A DNA stretch of 64,000 nt from Paraburkholderia hiiakae (GTDB lineage: Bacteria > Pseudomonadota > Gammaproteobacteria > Burkholderiales > Burkholderiaceae). Under the pieces are notes generated by a model. It did not search any database, was not told the DNA's origin, and saw only the letters and a program-made list of their open reading frames with translations. The DNA lies in assembly GCF_904848665.1 (NCBI RefSeq), contig NZ_CAJHCQ010000003.1, positions 124,001 through 188,000 on the forward strand, given 5' to 3'. The position numbers were made by a program, and so were the translations under genes. This document shows positions 16,497-26,022 of the stretch, piece by piece; position 1 is the stretch's first letter; each line of letters starts with the position of its first letter.

Positions 16497-19400
16497 ATGG
16501 CAAAGTTCTTTATTGATCGCCCAATCTTTGCATGGGTGATCGCCATCATTCTGATGCTGGCGGGCGTGGCCTCGGTGTTCACGCTGCCGGTCGCGCAGTA
16601 TCCGACCATCGCGCCGCCTTCCATCCAGATCAGTGCGAACTATCCGGGTGCGTCGGCCAAGACGGTGGAAAACACGGTCACGCAGGTGATCGAGCAGCAG
16701 ATGAGCGGTCTCGACCACCTGCTGTACATCTCGTCGACTTCCGATGACTCGGGCACGGCCACCATCACGCTGACCTTCGCCGCGGGCACCAACCCGGACA
16801 TCGCGCAGGTGCAGGTGCAGAACAAGCTGCAGCTCGCCACGCCGATTCTGCCGCAGGTGGTGCAGCAGCTCGGTATCAGCGTCACGAAATCGAGCAGCAG
16901 CTTCTTGCTGGTGCTCGCGTTCGTGTCCGAAGACGGCAGCATGACCAAGTACGACCTCGCGAACTACGTGGCGTCGAACGTGAAGGACCCGATCAGCCGT
17001 ATCGACGGCGTGGGTACGGTCACGCTCTTCGGCTCGCAGTACGCGATGCGCGTGTGGCTCGATCCAAACAAGCTAACGAACTTCCAGCTAACGCCAACCG
17101 ACGTCACAGCCGCGATCACCGCGCAGAACGTGCAGATCGCGGGCGGTCAGCTGGGCGGCACACCGGCGGTGGCGGGGCAGTCGTTCCAGGCGACCATCAC
17201 CGAATCGACGCTGCTGCAGACGCCTGAGCAGTTCGGCAACATCCTGCTGAAGGTGAATCAGGACGGTTCGCAGGTGCGTCTCAAGGACGTGGCGCGTATT
17301 GGTCTCGGCGGCGAAAACTACAACTTCGACACGAAGTACAACGGTTCGCCGACGGCCGGCCTCGGCATTCAGCTCGCGACGGGCGCCAACGCGCTGCAGA
17401 CCGCGAAGCTCGTGCGCCAGAAGATCGACGACCTCTCGAAGTACTTCCCGCACGGCCTTGTCGTGAAGTACCCGTACGACACGACGCCGTTCGTGCGCCT
17501 GTCGATCGAGGAAGTGATCAAGACGCTGCTGGAAGGCATCGTGCTGGTGTTCCTCGTGATGTACCTGTTCCTGCAGAACCTGCGCGCGACGCTCATTCCG
17601 ACGATCGCGGTGCCGGTGGTGCTGCTGGGCACGTTCGCGATCATGGCGGCGGTGGGCTTCTCCATCAACACGCTGTCGATGTTCGGTCTCGTGCTCGCCA
17701 TCGGCCTGCTGGTGGACGACGCGATCGTGGTCGTGGAGAACGTCGAGCGGGTGATGGTGGAAGAGGGCTTGGGGCCAAAGGAAGCCACTCGCAAGGCCAT
17801 GGGCCAGATCACCGGCGCACTGGTGGGCGTGGCGCTCGTGCTCTCCGCGGTGTTCGTGCCGGTGGCGTTCTCGGGCGGCTCGGTGGGCGCCATCTACCGG
17901 CAGTTCTCGCTCACGATCGTGGCGGCCATGGTGCTGTCCGTGCTCGTCGCGTTGATTCTGACGCCGGCGTTGTGCGCGACCATCCTCAAGCCGATCCCGA
18001 AGGGCCATCACGAAGAGAAGAAGGGCTTCTTCGGCTGGTTCAACCGCACGTTCGAGACGAGCCGCGACAAGTATCACTCGGGCGTTCACCACGTGATCAA
18101 GCGCTCGGGCCGCTGGCTCATCATCTATCTCGCGGTGATCGTCGCGGTTGGCATGCTGTTCGTGCGCCTGCCGAAGTCGTTCCTGCCTGATGAAGATCAG
18201 GGCACGATGTTCGTGATCGTGCAGACGCCTGTGGGCTCGACCCAGGAAACGACGGCACGCACGCTCGCCAACATCCAGAACTGGCTGCTCAAGGACGAAG
18301 CCAGCATCGTCGAGTCGGTGTTCACGGTGAACGGCTTCAGCTTCGCGGGCCGAGGCCAGAACTCGGGTCTCGTGTTCGTGCGGATGAAGGACTACAAACA
18401 GCGTCAGCACGCGGACCAGAAGGTTCAGGCGCTGGTGCGGCGCATGTTCATGCACTACGCGGGCTACAAGGACGCGTTGGTGTTCCCGGTGAATCCGCCT
18501 TCGATTCCTGAACTCGGCACTGCGTCGGGCTTCGACTTCGAACTGCAGGACCGCGGAGGTCTCGGTCACGAGAAGCTGATGGAAGCGCGCAACATGCTGC
18601 TCGGCATGGCTGCGAAGGATCCGACGCTCGCACTCGTGCGCCCGAACGGCCTGAACGACACGCCGCAGTTCACGATCGACATCGACCGTGAAAAGGCCGA
18701 GGCGCTCGGCGTGACGGCGGCCGCGGTTGACCAGACCTTCTCGATTGCCTGGGCGTCGGCATACGTGAACAACTTCCTCGATACGGACGGCCGTATCAAG
18801 AAGGTGTACGTGATGGCCGATGCGCCGTTCCGCATGACGCCGGAGCATTTGAACCTCTGGTATGTGCGCAACAGTGCGGGTGGGATGGCGCCGCTGGGCT
18901 CGGTCGCGACTGGCCGCTGGACCTTCGGTTCACCTAAGCTCGAGCGCTACAACGGTATCTCGGCTGTGGAAATCCAGGGGCAGGCGGGGCAGGGCAAGTC
19001 GACTGGCCAGGCCATGACAGCCATGGAGCAGATCGCGGCGAAGCTGCCCGCGGGTATCGGCTACGAATGGACGGGTCTGTCGTATCAGGAACGCCAGTCG
19101 GGTTCGCAGGCGCCGATTCTGTACGGCATCTCGATCCTCGTCGTGTTCCTGTGTCTCGCGGCGCTGTATGAAAGCTGGTCGATTCCGTTCGCGGTCATCA
19201 TGGTGGTGCCGCTCGGCGTGCTCGGCGCGCTGCTGGCGGTGACCTTGCGCGGCCTCGAGAACGACGTGTTCTTCCAGGTGGGTCTGTTGACTACCGTGGG
19301 TCTCTCGGCGAAGAACGCGATTCTGATCGTGGAGTTCGCGCGAGATCTGCAGGCCGAAGGGAAGATGGGACCGATCGAGGCGGCGCTCGAAGCTTCGCGA

Positions 19401-19766
19401 CTGCGTTTGCGGCCGATTCTCATGACGTCGTTGGCGTTCATTCTCGGCGTGTTGCCGCTCGCGATCAGTAACGGCGCGGGTTCGGCTTCGCAACACGCCA
19501 TCGGCACGGGCGTGATCGGCGGGATGATCACGGCTACGTTCCTCGCGATCTTCATGATCCCGATGTTCTTCGTCGTGATTCGCGCGAAGTTCGCCGGCGA
19601 GAAGGAAGACGCGGACGTCGCGCTCCAGCACTACGAAGAGCACCACGCGCACGACCATGACCAGGACAACGGCGGCAACGCCGGCGCTCAGGGCGGCACG
19701 GGTGGCAACGAAGGTGGTGGCAACGGCGGCAGCAACGGCGACGGCCCGGGCAAGGAAGGACATTGA
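16497..19766 (+). CDS. bpeB: RND multidrug efflux transporter, BpeB/AcrB-like
   Basis: 1089 aa, hydrophobe/amphiphile efflux-1 type. The start is [20 protein letters not shown]. Twelve membrane segments with two large periplasmic loops are evident. The TM4 proton-relay motif is present as [16 protein letters not shown] (the Asp pair). Homologues are about 1050 aa; the excess is a C-terminal hydrophilic tail starting near residue 1042 with HHAHDHDQD followed by Gly/Asn-rich repeats. It exports drugs and probably quorum-sensing or aromatic compounds, energised by protons. It is flanked by the adaptor and outer-membrane channel genes. Confidence 0.94.
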   Translation: MAKFFIDRPIFAWVIAIILMLAGVASVFTLPVAQYPTIAPPSIQISANYPGASAKTVENTVTQVIEQQMSGLDHLLYISSTSDDSGTATITLTFAAGTNPDIAQVQVQNKLQLATPILPQVVQQLGISVTKSSSSFLLVLAFVSEDGSMTKYDLANYVASNVKDPISRIDGVGTVTLFGSQYAMRVWLDPNKLTNFQLTPTDVTAAITAQNVQIAGGQLGGTPAVAGQSFQATITESTLLQTPEQFGNILLKVNQDGSQVRLKDVARIGLGGENYNFDTKYNGSPTAGLGIQLATGANALQTAKLVRQKIDDLSKYFPHGLVVKYPYDTTPFVRLSIEEVIKTLLEGIVLVFLVMYLFLQNLRATLIPTIAVPVVLLGTFAIMAAVGFSINTLSMFGLVLAIGLLVDDAIVVVENVERVMVEEGLGPKEATRKAMGQITGALVGVALVLSAVFVPVAFSGGSVGAIYRQFSLTIVAAMVLSVLVALILTPALCATILKPIPKGHHEEKKGFFGWFNRTFETSRDKYHSGVHHVIKRSGRWLIIYLAVIVAVGMLFVRLPKSFLPDEDQGTMFVIVQTPVGSTQETTARTLANIQNWLLKDEASIVESVFTVNGFSFAGRGQNSGLVFVRMKDYKQRQHADQKVQALVRRMFMHYAGYKDALVFPVNPPSIPELGTASGFDFELQDRGGLGHEKLMEARNMLLGMAAKDPTLALVRPNGLNDTPQFTIDIDREKAEALGVTAAAVDQTFSIAWASAYVNNFLDTDGRIKKVYVMADAPFRMTPEHLNLWYVRNSAGGMAPLGSVATGRWTFGSPKLERYNGISAVEIQGQAGQGKSTGQAMTAMEQIAAKLPAGIGYEWTGLSYQERQSGSQAPILYGISILVVFLCLAALYESWSIPFAVIMVVPLGVLGALLAVTLRGLENDVFFQVGLLTTVGLSAKNAILIVEFARDLQAEGKMGPIEAALEASRLRLRPILMTSLAFILGVLPLAISNGAGSASQHAIGTGVIGGMITATFLAIFMIPMFFVVIRAKFAGEKEDADVALQHYEEHHAHDHDQDNGGNAGAQGGTGGNEGGGNGGSNGDGPGKEGH

Positions 19767-19767
19767 G

Positions 19768-21315
19768 ATGCATAAACTATCCGTAATTGCAGTGGCCGCC
19801 GCAGTGGCCACCACCGTCCTCGCGGGTTGCACGATGGAGCCGTGGTACCACCGGCCCGAAGCGCCGGTGTCGCAGAGCTTCCCGCAGGGCGGCGTCTACG
19901 CGACGCAGCCGGTAGCCGCGGGCGCGAATGGTCAGAACGGCCAGGCCGCCCCGAGCGCCAACGGCGCCGCGGCGACCGACATCGGCTGGCGCGAGTTCTT
20001 CGTCGATCCGCGCCTGCAGCAGCTCGTCGGTATCGCGCTGAAGAACAACCGCGACCTGCGCGTCTCGGTGCTCAACGTCGACGCGGCGCGCGCGCAGTAT
20101 CAGATCGCGCGCGCCGATCTGTTCCCCGCCATCAACGGCGTGGGGACGGACACGCGTACGCGGGTGCCGAAGGCATTCCAGACCGCGCCTGAGAATCCGT
20201 ACAGCGTCTACAACGTGGGCGTCCAGGCGTCGTGGGAAATCGACTTCTGGGGGCGCGTGCGCAGCCTGAAGGACCAGGCGTTGGCGCAGTACCTTTCGAC
20301 GGCGTATGCGCGCAAGGCCGCAGAGATCACGCTGGTGTCGGAAGTCGCGGACCAGTATCTGACCATGCTCTCCGACGACGACCTGCTGAAGGTCACGCAG
20401 GAAACGCTCAAGACGGCGCAGGACTCTTACGCCATCGCGAAGGCGCAGTTCGAGACGGGCACTGGCACCGAACTCGATTTGCGCCAGGCGGAGACGGTGG
20501 TTGAGAACGCGCAAGCCAACATGCAGGCGCAACTGCGGGCGCGCGCCCAGGCGGAGAACGCGCTCGTGCTGCTGATTGGCGAGCCGCTGCCGGCGGATCT
20601 GCCGCAAGGCCTGCCGCTCGACGGCCAGGCGCTGCTCAACGACATTCCGGCAGGACTGCCGTCGGATCTGCTCACGCGGCGTCCGGACATCATGCAGGCC
20701 GAGGAAACGCTCCTCGCGGCAAACGCCAACATTGGCGCGGCGCGTGCGGCGTTCTTCCCGAAGATCTCGCTTACGGCGGCGTTCGGCAGCGAAAGCCTGA
20801 CGCTTGGCGGTCTCTTCAAGGCAGGCACGGCGGCGTGGAGTTTCGTGCCGCAGGTCACGCTGCCGATCTTCGAAGGCGGCTCGAACGTCGCGAACCTGCA
20901 ACTCGCGAACGTCGAGAAGCGCATCGAAATCGCCAGCTACGAGAAGTCGATCCAGTCGGCGTTCCGCGAAGTGGCCGACGGTTTGGCTGCACGCGGCACC
21001 TACGACGAGCAGATCGCGGCGCTCGAGCGCAGCACCTTCGCGAACCAGCGCTCGCTCACGCTTTCGGAGCTGCGCTACAGGAACGGCGTGGACAGCTATC
21101 TGCCGGTGCTCGCCGCGCAGACAAGCCTCTACACCGCGCAGCAGTCGCTCGTCACGGCGCGCCTCGCGCGGCTGACCAACCTCGTCGATCTGTATCGTGC
21201 GTTGGGTGGTGGCTGGATCGAGCACGCGGGCGAGACGCCGCGTGAGCCCGACGCGCCGGCCGACTACGGCGCGGCCAGCGCGCCGGCGGCGGCTTCGGCT
21301 GCGACGGCCGGGTAA
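19768..21315 (+). CDS. oprB: RND outer-membrane channel lipoprotein, OprB/OprM-like (TolC fold)
   Basis: 515 aa. The lipoprotein signal ends TTVLAGC; the mature protein begins TMEPWYHRPEAPV, typical of the NodT/OprM family. Two structurally repeated halves are seen, with GVQASWEIDFWGRVRSLKDQ and LLTRRPDIMQAEETLLAANA as landmark motifs. It starts one base after the pump gene stop codon, consistent with translational coupling. It forms the trimeric outer-membrane exit duct of the pump. The symbol follows the bpeAB-oprB operon by analogy. Confidence 0.92.
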   Translation: MHKLSVIAVAAAVATTVLAGCTMEPWYHRPEAPVSQSFPQGGVYATQPVAAGANGQNGQAAPSANGAAATDIGWREFFVDPRLQQLVGIALKNNRDLRVSVLNVDAARAQYQIARADLFPAINGVGTDTRTRVPKAFQTAPENPYSVYNVGVQASWEIDFWGRVRSLKDQALAQYLSTAYARKAAEITLVSEVADQYLTMLSDDDLLKVTQETLKTAQDSYAIAKAQFETGTGTELDLRQAETVVENAQANMQAQLRARAQAENALVLLIGEPLPADLPQGLPLDGQALLNDIPAGLPSDLLTRRPDIMQAEETLLAANANIGAARAAFFPKISLTAAFGSESLTLGGLFKAGTAAWSFVPQVTLPIFEGGSNVANLQLANVEKRIEIASYEKSIQSAFREVADGLAARGTYDEQIAALERSTFANQRSLTLSELRYRNGVDSYLPVLAAQTSLYTAQQSLVTARLARLTNLVDLYRALGGGWIEHAGETPREPDAPADYGAASAPAAASAATAG

Positions 21316-21343
21316 CGCGCCAGGCTTCTGGATCAGAAACGAG

Positions 21344-21373
21344 AACGCCACGGGAGACCGTGGCGTTTTTTTT
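21344..21373 (+). terminator. Terminator of the RND operon
   Basis: A perfect 10-bp stem, AACGCCACGG (21344-21353) and CCGTGGCGTT (21358-21367), with a GAGA loop, is followed by a run of Ts to 21373. Confidence 0.92.
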
Positions 21374-21412
21374 GCGCGTCAGGAGGGCAAAAAGCGGCGC
21401 AAAAAGCGGGGG

Positions 21413-21444
21413 CAAAAAAAAAGCGCCATGGTTTCCCACGGCGC
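21413..21444 (-). terminator. Terminator of the NCS2 permease gene
   Basis: On the minus strand, GCGCCGTGG, loop GAAA and CCATGGCGC (one G-U pair) are followed by nine Ts. It lies about 100 bp past the permease stop codon and faces the RND operon terminator. Confidence 0.85.
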
Positions 21445-21545
21445 CGAACCAGCAAAAGACCCCTCCCGCATGTGTGTGTAGATGGACACCTGCGAGCGGG
21501 GCACCTCTCGCGTCAACTCAGTACGTTCAACTCAATTCGTTCAGC

Positions 21546-23000
21546 TCAATGCGCGGCCGAGCGCGGCATTTCGTGGCCCGCATCCGGCGCTTGTTCCGAG
21601 TCGGGGCGGCCTTCGAGATCGTGCCCGGCGCGGCGGATGGCGCGCTCGGCAGCTTTCTCGCTCTTTGCGCCATTGAAGATCAGGTTCAGCACCACCGCCG
21701 AAACCGAAGCGAGCAGGATGCCGCTATGGAGCAGCGGCGAAAGCGCAGGCGGCAGCTTGGCGAAAAAGTGCGGCGACACCACCGGCACGAGGCCGAAGCC
21801 CACGCTCACGGCGACGATGAAGAGGTTGTGCTGGTTCTTCACGAAGTCCACACGCGAGAGCACCTTGATGCCGTTCGCCGCCACCATGCCGAACATCACG
21901 ATGCCCGCGCCGCCGAGCACGAAGGCGGGCACCGAGGCGACCATCTGCGCCATCTTCGGAAAGAGGCCGAGCAGCACGAGAATCACGCCGCCCATCGCGC
22001 ACACATAGCGGCTTTTCACGCCCGTTACGCCAATGAGGCCGACGTTCTGCGAGAACGACGTATGCGGGAACGAGTTGAAAATGCCGCCGATCAACGTGCC
22101 AAGACCGTCCACGCGCAGGCCGCGCACGAGTGTGGCCTGATCGACGGGGCGCTCGACCATGTCGCCCACGGCGAGGAACATGCCCGTCGATTCGATGAAG
22201 GTCACGAACATCACGATCACCATCGTCGCGATCGGCAGGATGTGGAACCTTGGCATGCCGAAGTGGAACGGCATGACGATGCCGACCCACGGCGCACTAG
22301 CCATTCCTTCGAGATTCACGCGGCCAAGCGCAAGCGCAATGGCAAAGCCCGCGACAATGCCGAGCAGCACCGAGATATTGGAGACGAAGCCGCGCCCGAA
22401 CTTGTTGATGAGCAGGATCAGCATCAGCACGAGCAGCGAGAGGCCGAGGTAGATGGGGTTGCCGTAGTCGGGGTTGCCCACGCCACCGGCGGCCCAGTTG
22501 ATGCCGACTTCCATGAGCGAGAGGCCGATCACCGCGATCACGGTGCCCACCACCACAGGCGGGAAGAAACGCAACAGCTTGCCGATCATCGGTGCGATCA
22601 CGATGCCGATCGCACCCGCCGCGATCGTCGAGCCGAAGATGTCGAGCAGACCGAGCGACGGATTGGTGCCGATGGCGATCATCGGGCCGACCGAGGCGAA
22701 CGTGCAGCCCATGATCACGGGCAGGCGGATGCCGAAGATCCAGAGGCCGAGCGTCTGGATCAGCGTGGCGATGCCGCAGGCGAACAGGTCGGCGCTGATG
22801 AGGAAGGCGATCTGGTCTTTCGGCAACCCGATCGCGCCGCCGACGATGAGCGGCACAGCCACCGCACCTGCGTACATCACGAGCACGTGCTGGATGCCGA
22901 GTGTCAGCAGCTGGCTGAACGGCAGGCGCTCGTCGCAGGGGTGCACCTGCTTCTGGCCAGACCGCTGGGCGGCCTGGTCCTCAATGCCCTTGGCTTGCAT
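21546..23000 (-). CDS. NCS2-family xanthine/uric acid (nucleobase):cation symporter
   Basis: 484 aa, about 14 hydrophobic segments. The family's conserved TM1 motif is present as GIQHVLVMYAGAVAVPLIVG, and the NAT signature as SQNVGLIGVTGVKSRYV (Q-N-x-G pattern with T-G), as in purine permeases for xanthine or urate. A cytoplasmic-facing N-terminus (MQAKGIEDQ) precedes it. ATG at 23000 follows a GGAG-containing leader; the open frame continues 23 codons further without support. No purine catabolism genes are adjacent, so substrate specificity is inferred from motifs only. Confidence 0.87.
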   Translation of the reverse strand: MQAKGIEDQAAQRSGQKQVHPCDERLPFSQLLTLGIQHVLVMYAGAVAVPLIVGGAIGLPKDQIAFLISADLFACGIATLIQTLGLWIFGIRLPVIMGCTFASVGPMIAIGTNPSLGLLDIFGSTIAAGAIGIVIAPMIGKLLRFFPPVVVGTVIAVIGLSLMEVGINWAAGGVGNPDYGNPIYLGLSLLVLMLILLINKFGRGFVSNISVLLGIVAGFAIALALGRVNLEGMASAPWVGIVMPFHFGMPRFHILPIATMVIVMFVTFIESTGMFLAVGDMVERPVDQATLVRGLRVDGLGTLIGGIFNSFPHTSFSQNVGLIGVTGVKSRYVCAMGGVILVLLGLFPKMAQMVASVPAFVLGGAGIVMFGMVAANGIKVLSRVDFVKNQHNLFIVAVSVGFGLVPVVSPHFFAKLPPALSPLLHSGILLASVSAVVLNLIFNGAKSEKAAERAIRRAGHDLEGRPDSEQAPDAGHEMPRSAAH

Positions 23001-23609
23001 GTCGTCTGTCTCCGTCTCTTTGTTTAAGGATATGGCCTCCAAGGTATGCGGTAAGAAAATATGCAACAAGACCGCTGGGGACTATTCCGTGCTTTCCGGG
23101 CGCGATATGCACCCGTAGCGATGGACAGACGACATAAGGGCGCGATGAGCGCGTGTGGGCCGCGCGCGGCGGCTTCATGGCGGCTTCGGCAAGCGTTGTT
23201 TCGAACCCTGCTCGCGGCGACGTAAGGCGGGAACGCCCCTGTTTGCGGCGGTTGAACGCTCTCGCACGATGGGCGCTGCGCCGCGGGCGTGGCGGCACGG
23301 CGGCCATGACGAACGTCTGCGGGTGCATCGAGCGCAAACCGGCCACACCCAGCGAGCCGTGTCACATATGGCCGCACCGTTATGAACTCTATTTCGAATG
23401 GGCAATGTGAGCCATTTTGCATCGCGCAAACGCCCACGGGGTTAACCCGCGAATAGCCGTTTTTCGCATCGAAATCGGCGGTGTTGCGCGCGGGTTCGAG
23501 GCACATTTGAGCACCCGGCTTAACGTGCATTTCGGACCATGCAGCTCGCCGGGCATCGCGCCGGTATGATGGCTTTTCCCTTCCTCGTACACGTCGCACA
23601 CCGCTTCCC
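23001..23609. other. 609-bp divergent intergenic region without an apparent gene
   Basis: Short open frames exist on both strands but none reads like a protein. The segment should hold the promoter of the permease (leftward) and of the FGGY kinase (rightward). An AT-richer block around 23048-23075 lies upstream of the permease and may contain its promoter. No terminator-like hairpin or riboswitch motif was recognised. Confidence 0.4.
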
Positions 23610-25100
23610 ATGAGCCCATCGCAAACGCGTTTTCTCGGCATCGACCTCGGCACCGGTTCACTCAAGCTAGGCATCATCGATGGCGACGGCGTCGAGCGTG
23701 CCGCCGCGAGCGTGGCTTACGCGCTCGAAACACCGCAGCCCGGCTGGGCCGAGATCGCCGTGGATCGCTGGTGGGACGCGCTCGTCGCGGCCTGCGCGCG
23801 ACTGCCCGAGAGCGAGCGCGCCGCGGTGCGCGCCATCGGCTTCTCCGGGCAGATGCATGGCGTCGTGCTCACCGACGAGGCCGGCCGCGCCCTGCGCCCC
23901 GCGATGCTCTGGCCCGACACGCGTGCGCATGCGCTGCTCGATGCGTGGCCCGACGACCCCGAGTATCCGCAGCCCAATCCCGTTGCGCCCGGCATGGCGG
24001 GGCCGCTGCTGCGTTGGGTCCTGCAGCACGAGCCGCAAGTCGCACAAGCCGCGCGCTGGGCGCTGCAGCCGAAAGACTGGCTGCGTGTGGCGCTGGGGGG
24101 CGCGCTCAACGCCGATCCCTCGGACGCGTGCGCGACGGCGCTCGCCGCACCCGATGGCGCGTGGGATTTCGCCCTGATCGAGCGGCTGGGATTGCCGTCG
24201 CGGTGGTTTGCGCCACTGGCCGCGTCGCATGAAGCGAGCGGCGCGCTAAGCGCGGCCGCCGCGCAAGCGCTCGGGCTGCCCGCCGGCATCGTGCTCGCAA
24301 CGGGCGCGGGCGACACGCCTTGCGCCGCCTTCGGCAGTGGTCTGGCCAACGAAGGCGACGCGCTTCTCACCACGGGCACCGGCGGCCAGATCGTCGTGAC
24401 CGCGCGCAGCGAGCCGCCCGCGCGGCGCGGGCTACATCGCTACCGCTCGGCCACGGGCGGCTGGTACACCATGGCCGCCATGCAGAACGTAGGCGTGGCC
24501 CTCGAGGCGGCGCGCGGCTGGCTGGCCTACGACTGGGCTTCGGCTTATGCGGACGCGTTCGCCGTGCCCCCATCGGCGACGCTCGCATTCCTGCCTTACC
24601 TGAGCGGAGAGCGCTCGCCGTGGCTCGACCCTGCGGCGCGCGGCGGCTGGCTCGGCGCTTCCCTTGGCGACTCGCGCGGCACGCTCATGTGCGCGGCGTT
24701 CGAGGGCGTGGCATTCGCATTGCGCGCGGGCCTCGACGCCGTGCGCAGCACCCACGAAGGCACCCACGCCATTGCCGATGAAGGCACGCGAGATGCGCGC
24801 ACTGTGCCGACGCTCAAGCTCGCGGGCGGCGGCTCCGTGGACGCGCGCTGGCGGCAATTGCTCGCCGACACGCTCGACGCGGACCTCTACGCGATCGACT
24901 GCCCGAACGCAGCGGCGCGGGGCGCTGCGATGCTGGGCGGCCTCGCCTGCGGGCACTGGCGCATGAGCGACCTCGCGGCGCTTGCGCCGGCCGCGACGCA
25001 GGTGGCGTCGCCGCGCGAGGACGCCGCGCTCGCGCAGCGCTATGCGCGCTTCATCGATCTTTACGGCCGCGTTCGAACCTGGTTCCCGCCGGCATCGTGA
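23610..25100 (+). CDS. FGGY-family carbohydrate kinase (xylulokinase-like)
   Basis: 496 aa. The FGGY fold shows the phosphate-1 motif FLGIDLGTGSLKLGIIDGDG, then FSGQMHGVVL, KDWLRVALGG, ATGAGDTPCAAFGSG and, near the C-terminus, LAGGGSVDARWRQLLADTLD. These match xylulokinases, but it is clearly divergent from the second FGGY kinase at 35441, and it stands alone without pentose or polyol genes beside it. It phosphorylates a sugar or ketose with ATP in the cytoplasm; the actual substrate is uncertain. Confidence 0.85.
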   Translation: MSPSQTRFLGIDLGTGSLKLGIIDGDGVERAAASVAYALETPQPGWAEIAVDRWWDALVAACARLPESERAAVRAIGFSGQMHGVVLTDEAGRALRPAMLWPDTRAHALLDAWPDDPEYPQPNPVAPGMAGPLLRWVLQHEPQVAQAARWALQPKDWLRVALGGALNADPSDACATALAAPDGAWDFALIERLGLPSRWFAPLAASHEASGALSAAAAQALGLPAGIVLATGAGDTPCAAFGSGLANEGDALLTTGTGGQIVVTARSEPPARRGLHRYRSATGGWYTMAAMQNVGVALEAARGWLAYDWASAYADAFAVPPSATLAFLPYLSGERSPWLDPAARGGWLGASLGDSRGTLMCAAFEGVAFALRAGLDAVRSTHEGTHAIADEGTRDARTVPTLKLAGGGSVDARWRQLLADTLDADLYAIDCPNAAARGAAMLGGLACGHWRMSDLAALAPAATQVASPREDAALAQRYARFIDLYGRVRTWFPPAS

Positions 25101-25185
25101 TGAGGCGTATCGACATCATCGACTCAAAGGAAAAGGGCGAATCGATCCGCTCGGTCGTTCTGTACTGAGCGAGGCGTAAAGCAAA

Positions 25186-25222
25186 AAAGGCGTTGTCCCG
25201 CGAGGGATAACGCCTTTTCTTT
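25186..25222. terminator. Bidirectional terminator between FGGY kinase and znuB
   Basis: A 14-bp stem (AAAGGCGTTGTCCC with GGGATAACGCCTTT, one mismatch that is a G-U pair on one strand) and a GCGA loop. Ts follow on the plus strand, and the A run at 25183-25188 gives a T run on the minus strand, so it can end both convergent transcripts. Confidence 0.85.
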
Positions 25223-25239
25223 GTTGCACGCACAACGTT

Positions 25240-26022
25240 CTAGCGGCGCCCGATCAGACTCGCGCCGTAGACGAGCGCGGCGAGCGCGGTGATCCAGAAG
25301 CTGGTGGGCCAGTCGGTGTAGAACGCGAGCGTGACGCCGAGCCACGCTTGCACGAGTGCGAGTAGCGCGGCCAGAACGAGGCCGGTGGAAAGGCGCGTGG
25401 TGAGATTCTGCGCGGCGGCGGCCGGGCCGACCATCAGCGTAAAGACGAGCAGCACGCCGACGATCTGCGTGCACGCGGCCACCGCGAGCGCGGCGATGGC
25501 GAGGAACAGCATCGAAACCGCGCGCAGCGACACGCCCTTCGCTTCGGCGAGTTCGGGCTGCAGCGAGGCGAACAGCAGCGGCCGCATGATGGCGGCCAGC
25601 GCCGCGAGGCTCGCCACGGCGAGCGCGGCGAGCACGCCGAGCGTCTCGCGGTTCACGCCCAGCACGTTGCCGAACAGCAGCGCCGTGACCTGCGTTGCAT
25701 ACGACGTGAAAAAGTGCAGAAACAGCAGGCCGAAGCCGAGCGCGAGCGAAAGAATCACACCGATCGCCACATCGCGGCCCGCGAGCTTTTCGCCGAGCGC
25801 ACCCATCGAAACGCCCGCGGCGAGCGTGAAGCCCACCATGCCCCACATCGGCGACACGCCCAGCAGCACAGCGCCCGTGGCGCCCGTGAAGCCCACGTGC
25901 GAAAGCGCGTGGCCCGCGAAGGTTTGACCGCGCATCACGAGGAAATAGCCCACCACGCCCGCGAGCACCGCGACGATGCCCGACGCCGCGAAGGCGTTCA
26001 CCATGAAATCGTATTCAAGCAT
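25240..26022 (-). CDS. znuB: Zinc ABC transporter permease ZnuB
   Basis: 260 aa, an ABC-3 family permease with about eight hydrophobic segments. It starts MLEYDFMVNAFAASGIVAVL and contains FAGHALSHVGFTGA, the conserved coupling-helix area of metal ABC permeases. It would form the inner-membrane channel for zinc with the ZnuC ATPase. Its ATG at 26022 overlaps the end of znuC by eight bases, indicating translational coupling. A longer frame that starts upstream is only the shadow of the repetitive His-codon tail of znuC. Confidence 0.92.
   Translation of the reverse strand: MLEYDFMVNAFAASGIVAVLAGVVGYFLVMRGQTFAGHALSHVGFTGATGAVLLGVSPMWGMVGFTLAAGVSMGALGEKLAGRDVAIGVILSLALGFGLLFLHFFTSYATQVTALLFGNVLGVNRETLGVLAALAVASLAALAAIMRPLLFASLQPELAEAKGVSLRAVSMLFLAIAALAVAACTQIVGVLLVFTLMVGPAAAAQNLTTRLSTGLVLAALLALVQAWLGVTLAFYTDWPTSFWITALAALVYGASLIGRR

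Noticed and set aside
17088..18848. A 586-codon open frame antisense to the RND pump gene
   Set aside because: Same artefact of high GC; no recognisable domain and it lies wholly inside bpeB.
21360..23027. A 555-codon open frame antisense to the NCS2 permease
   Set aside because: It is His/Asp/Arg-rich, typical of the antisense of a membrane protein in high-GC DNA. The permease motifs on the minus strand are unambiguous.
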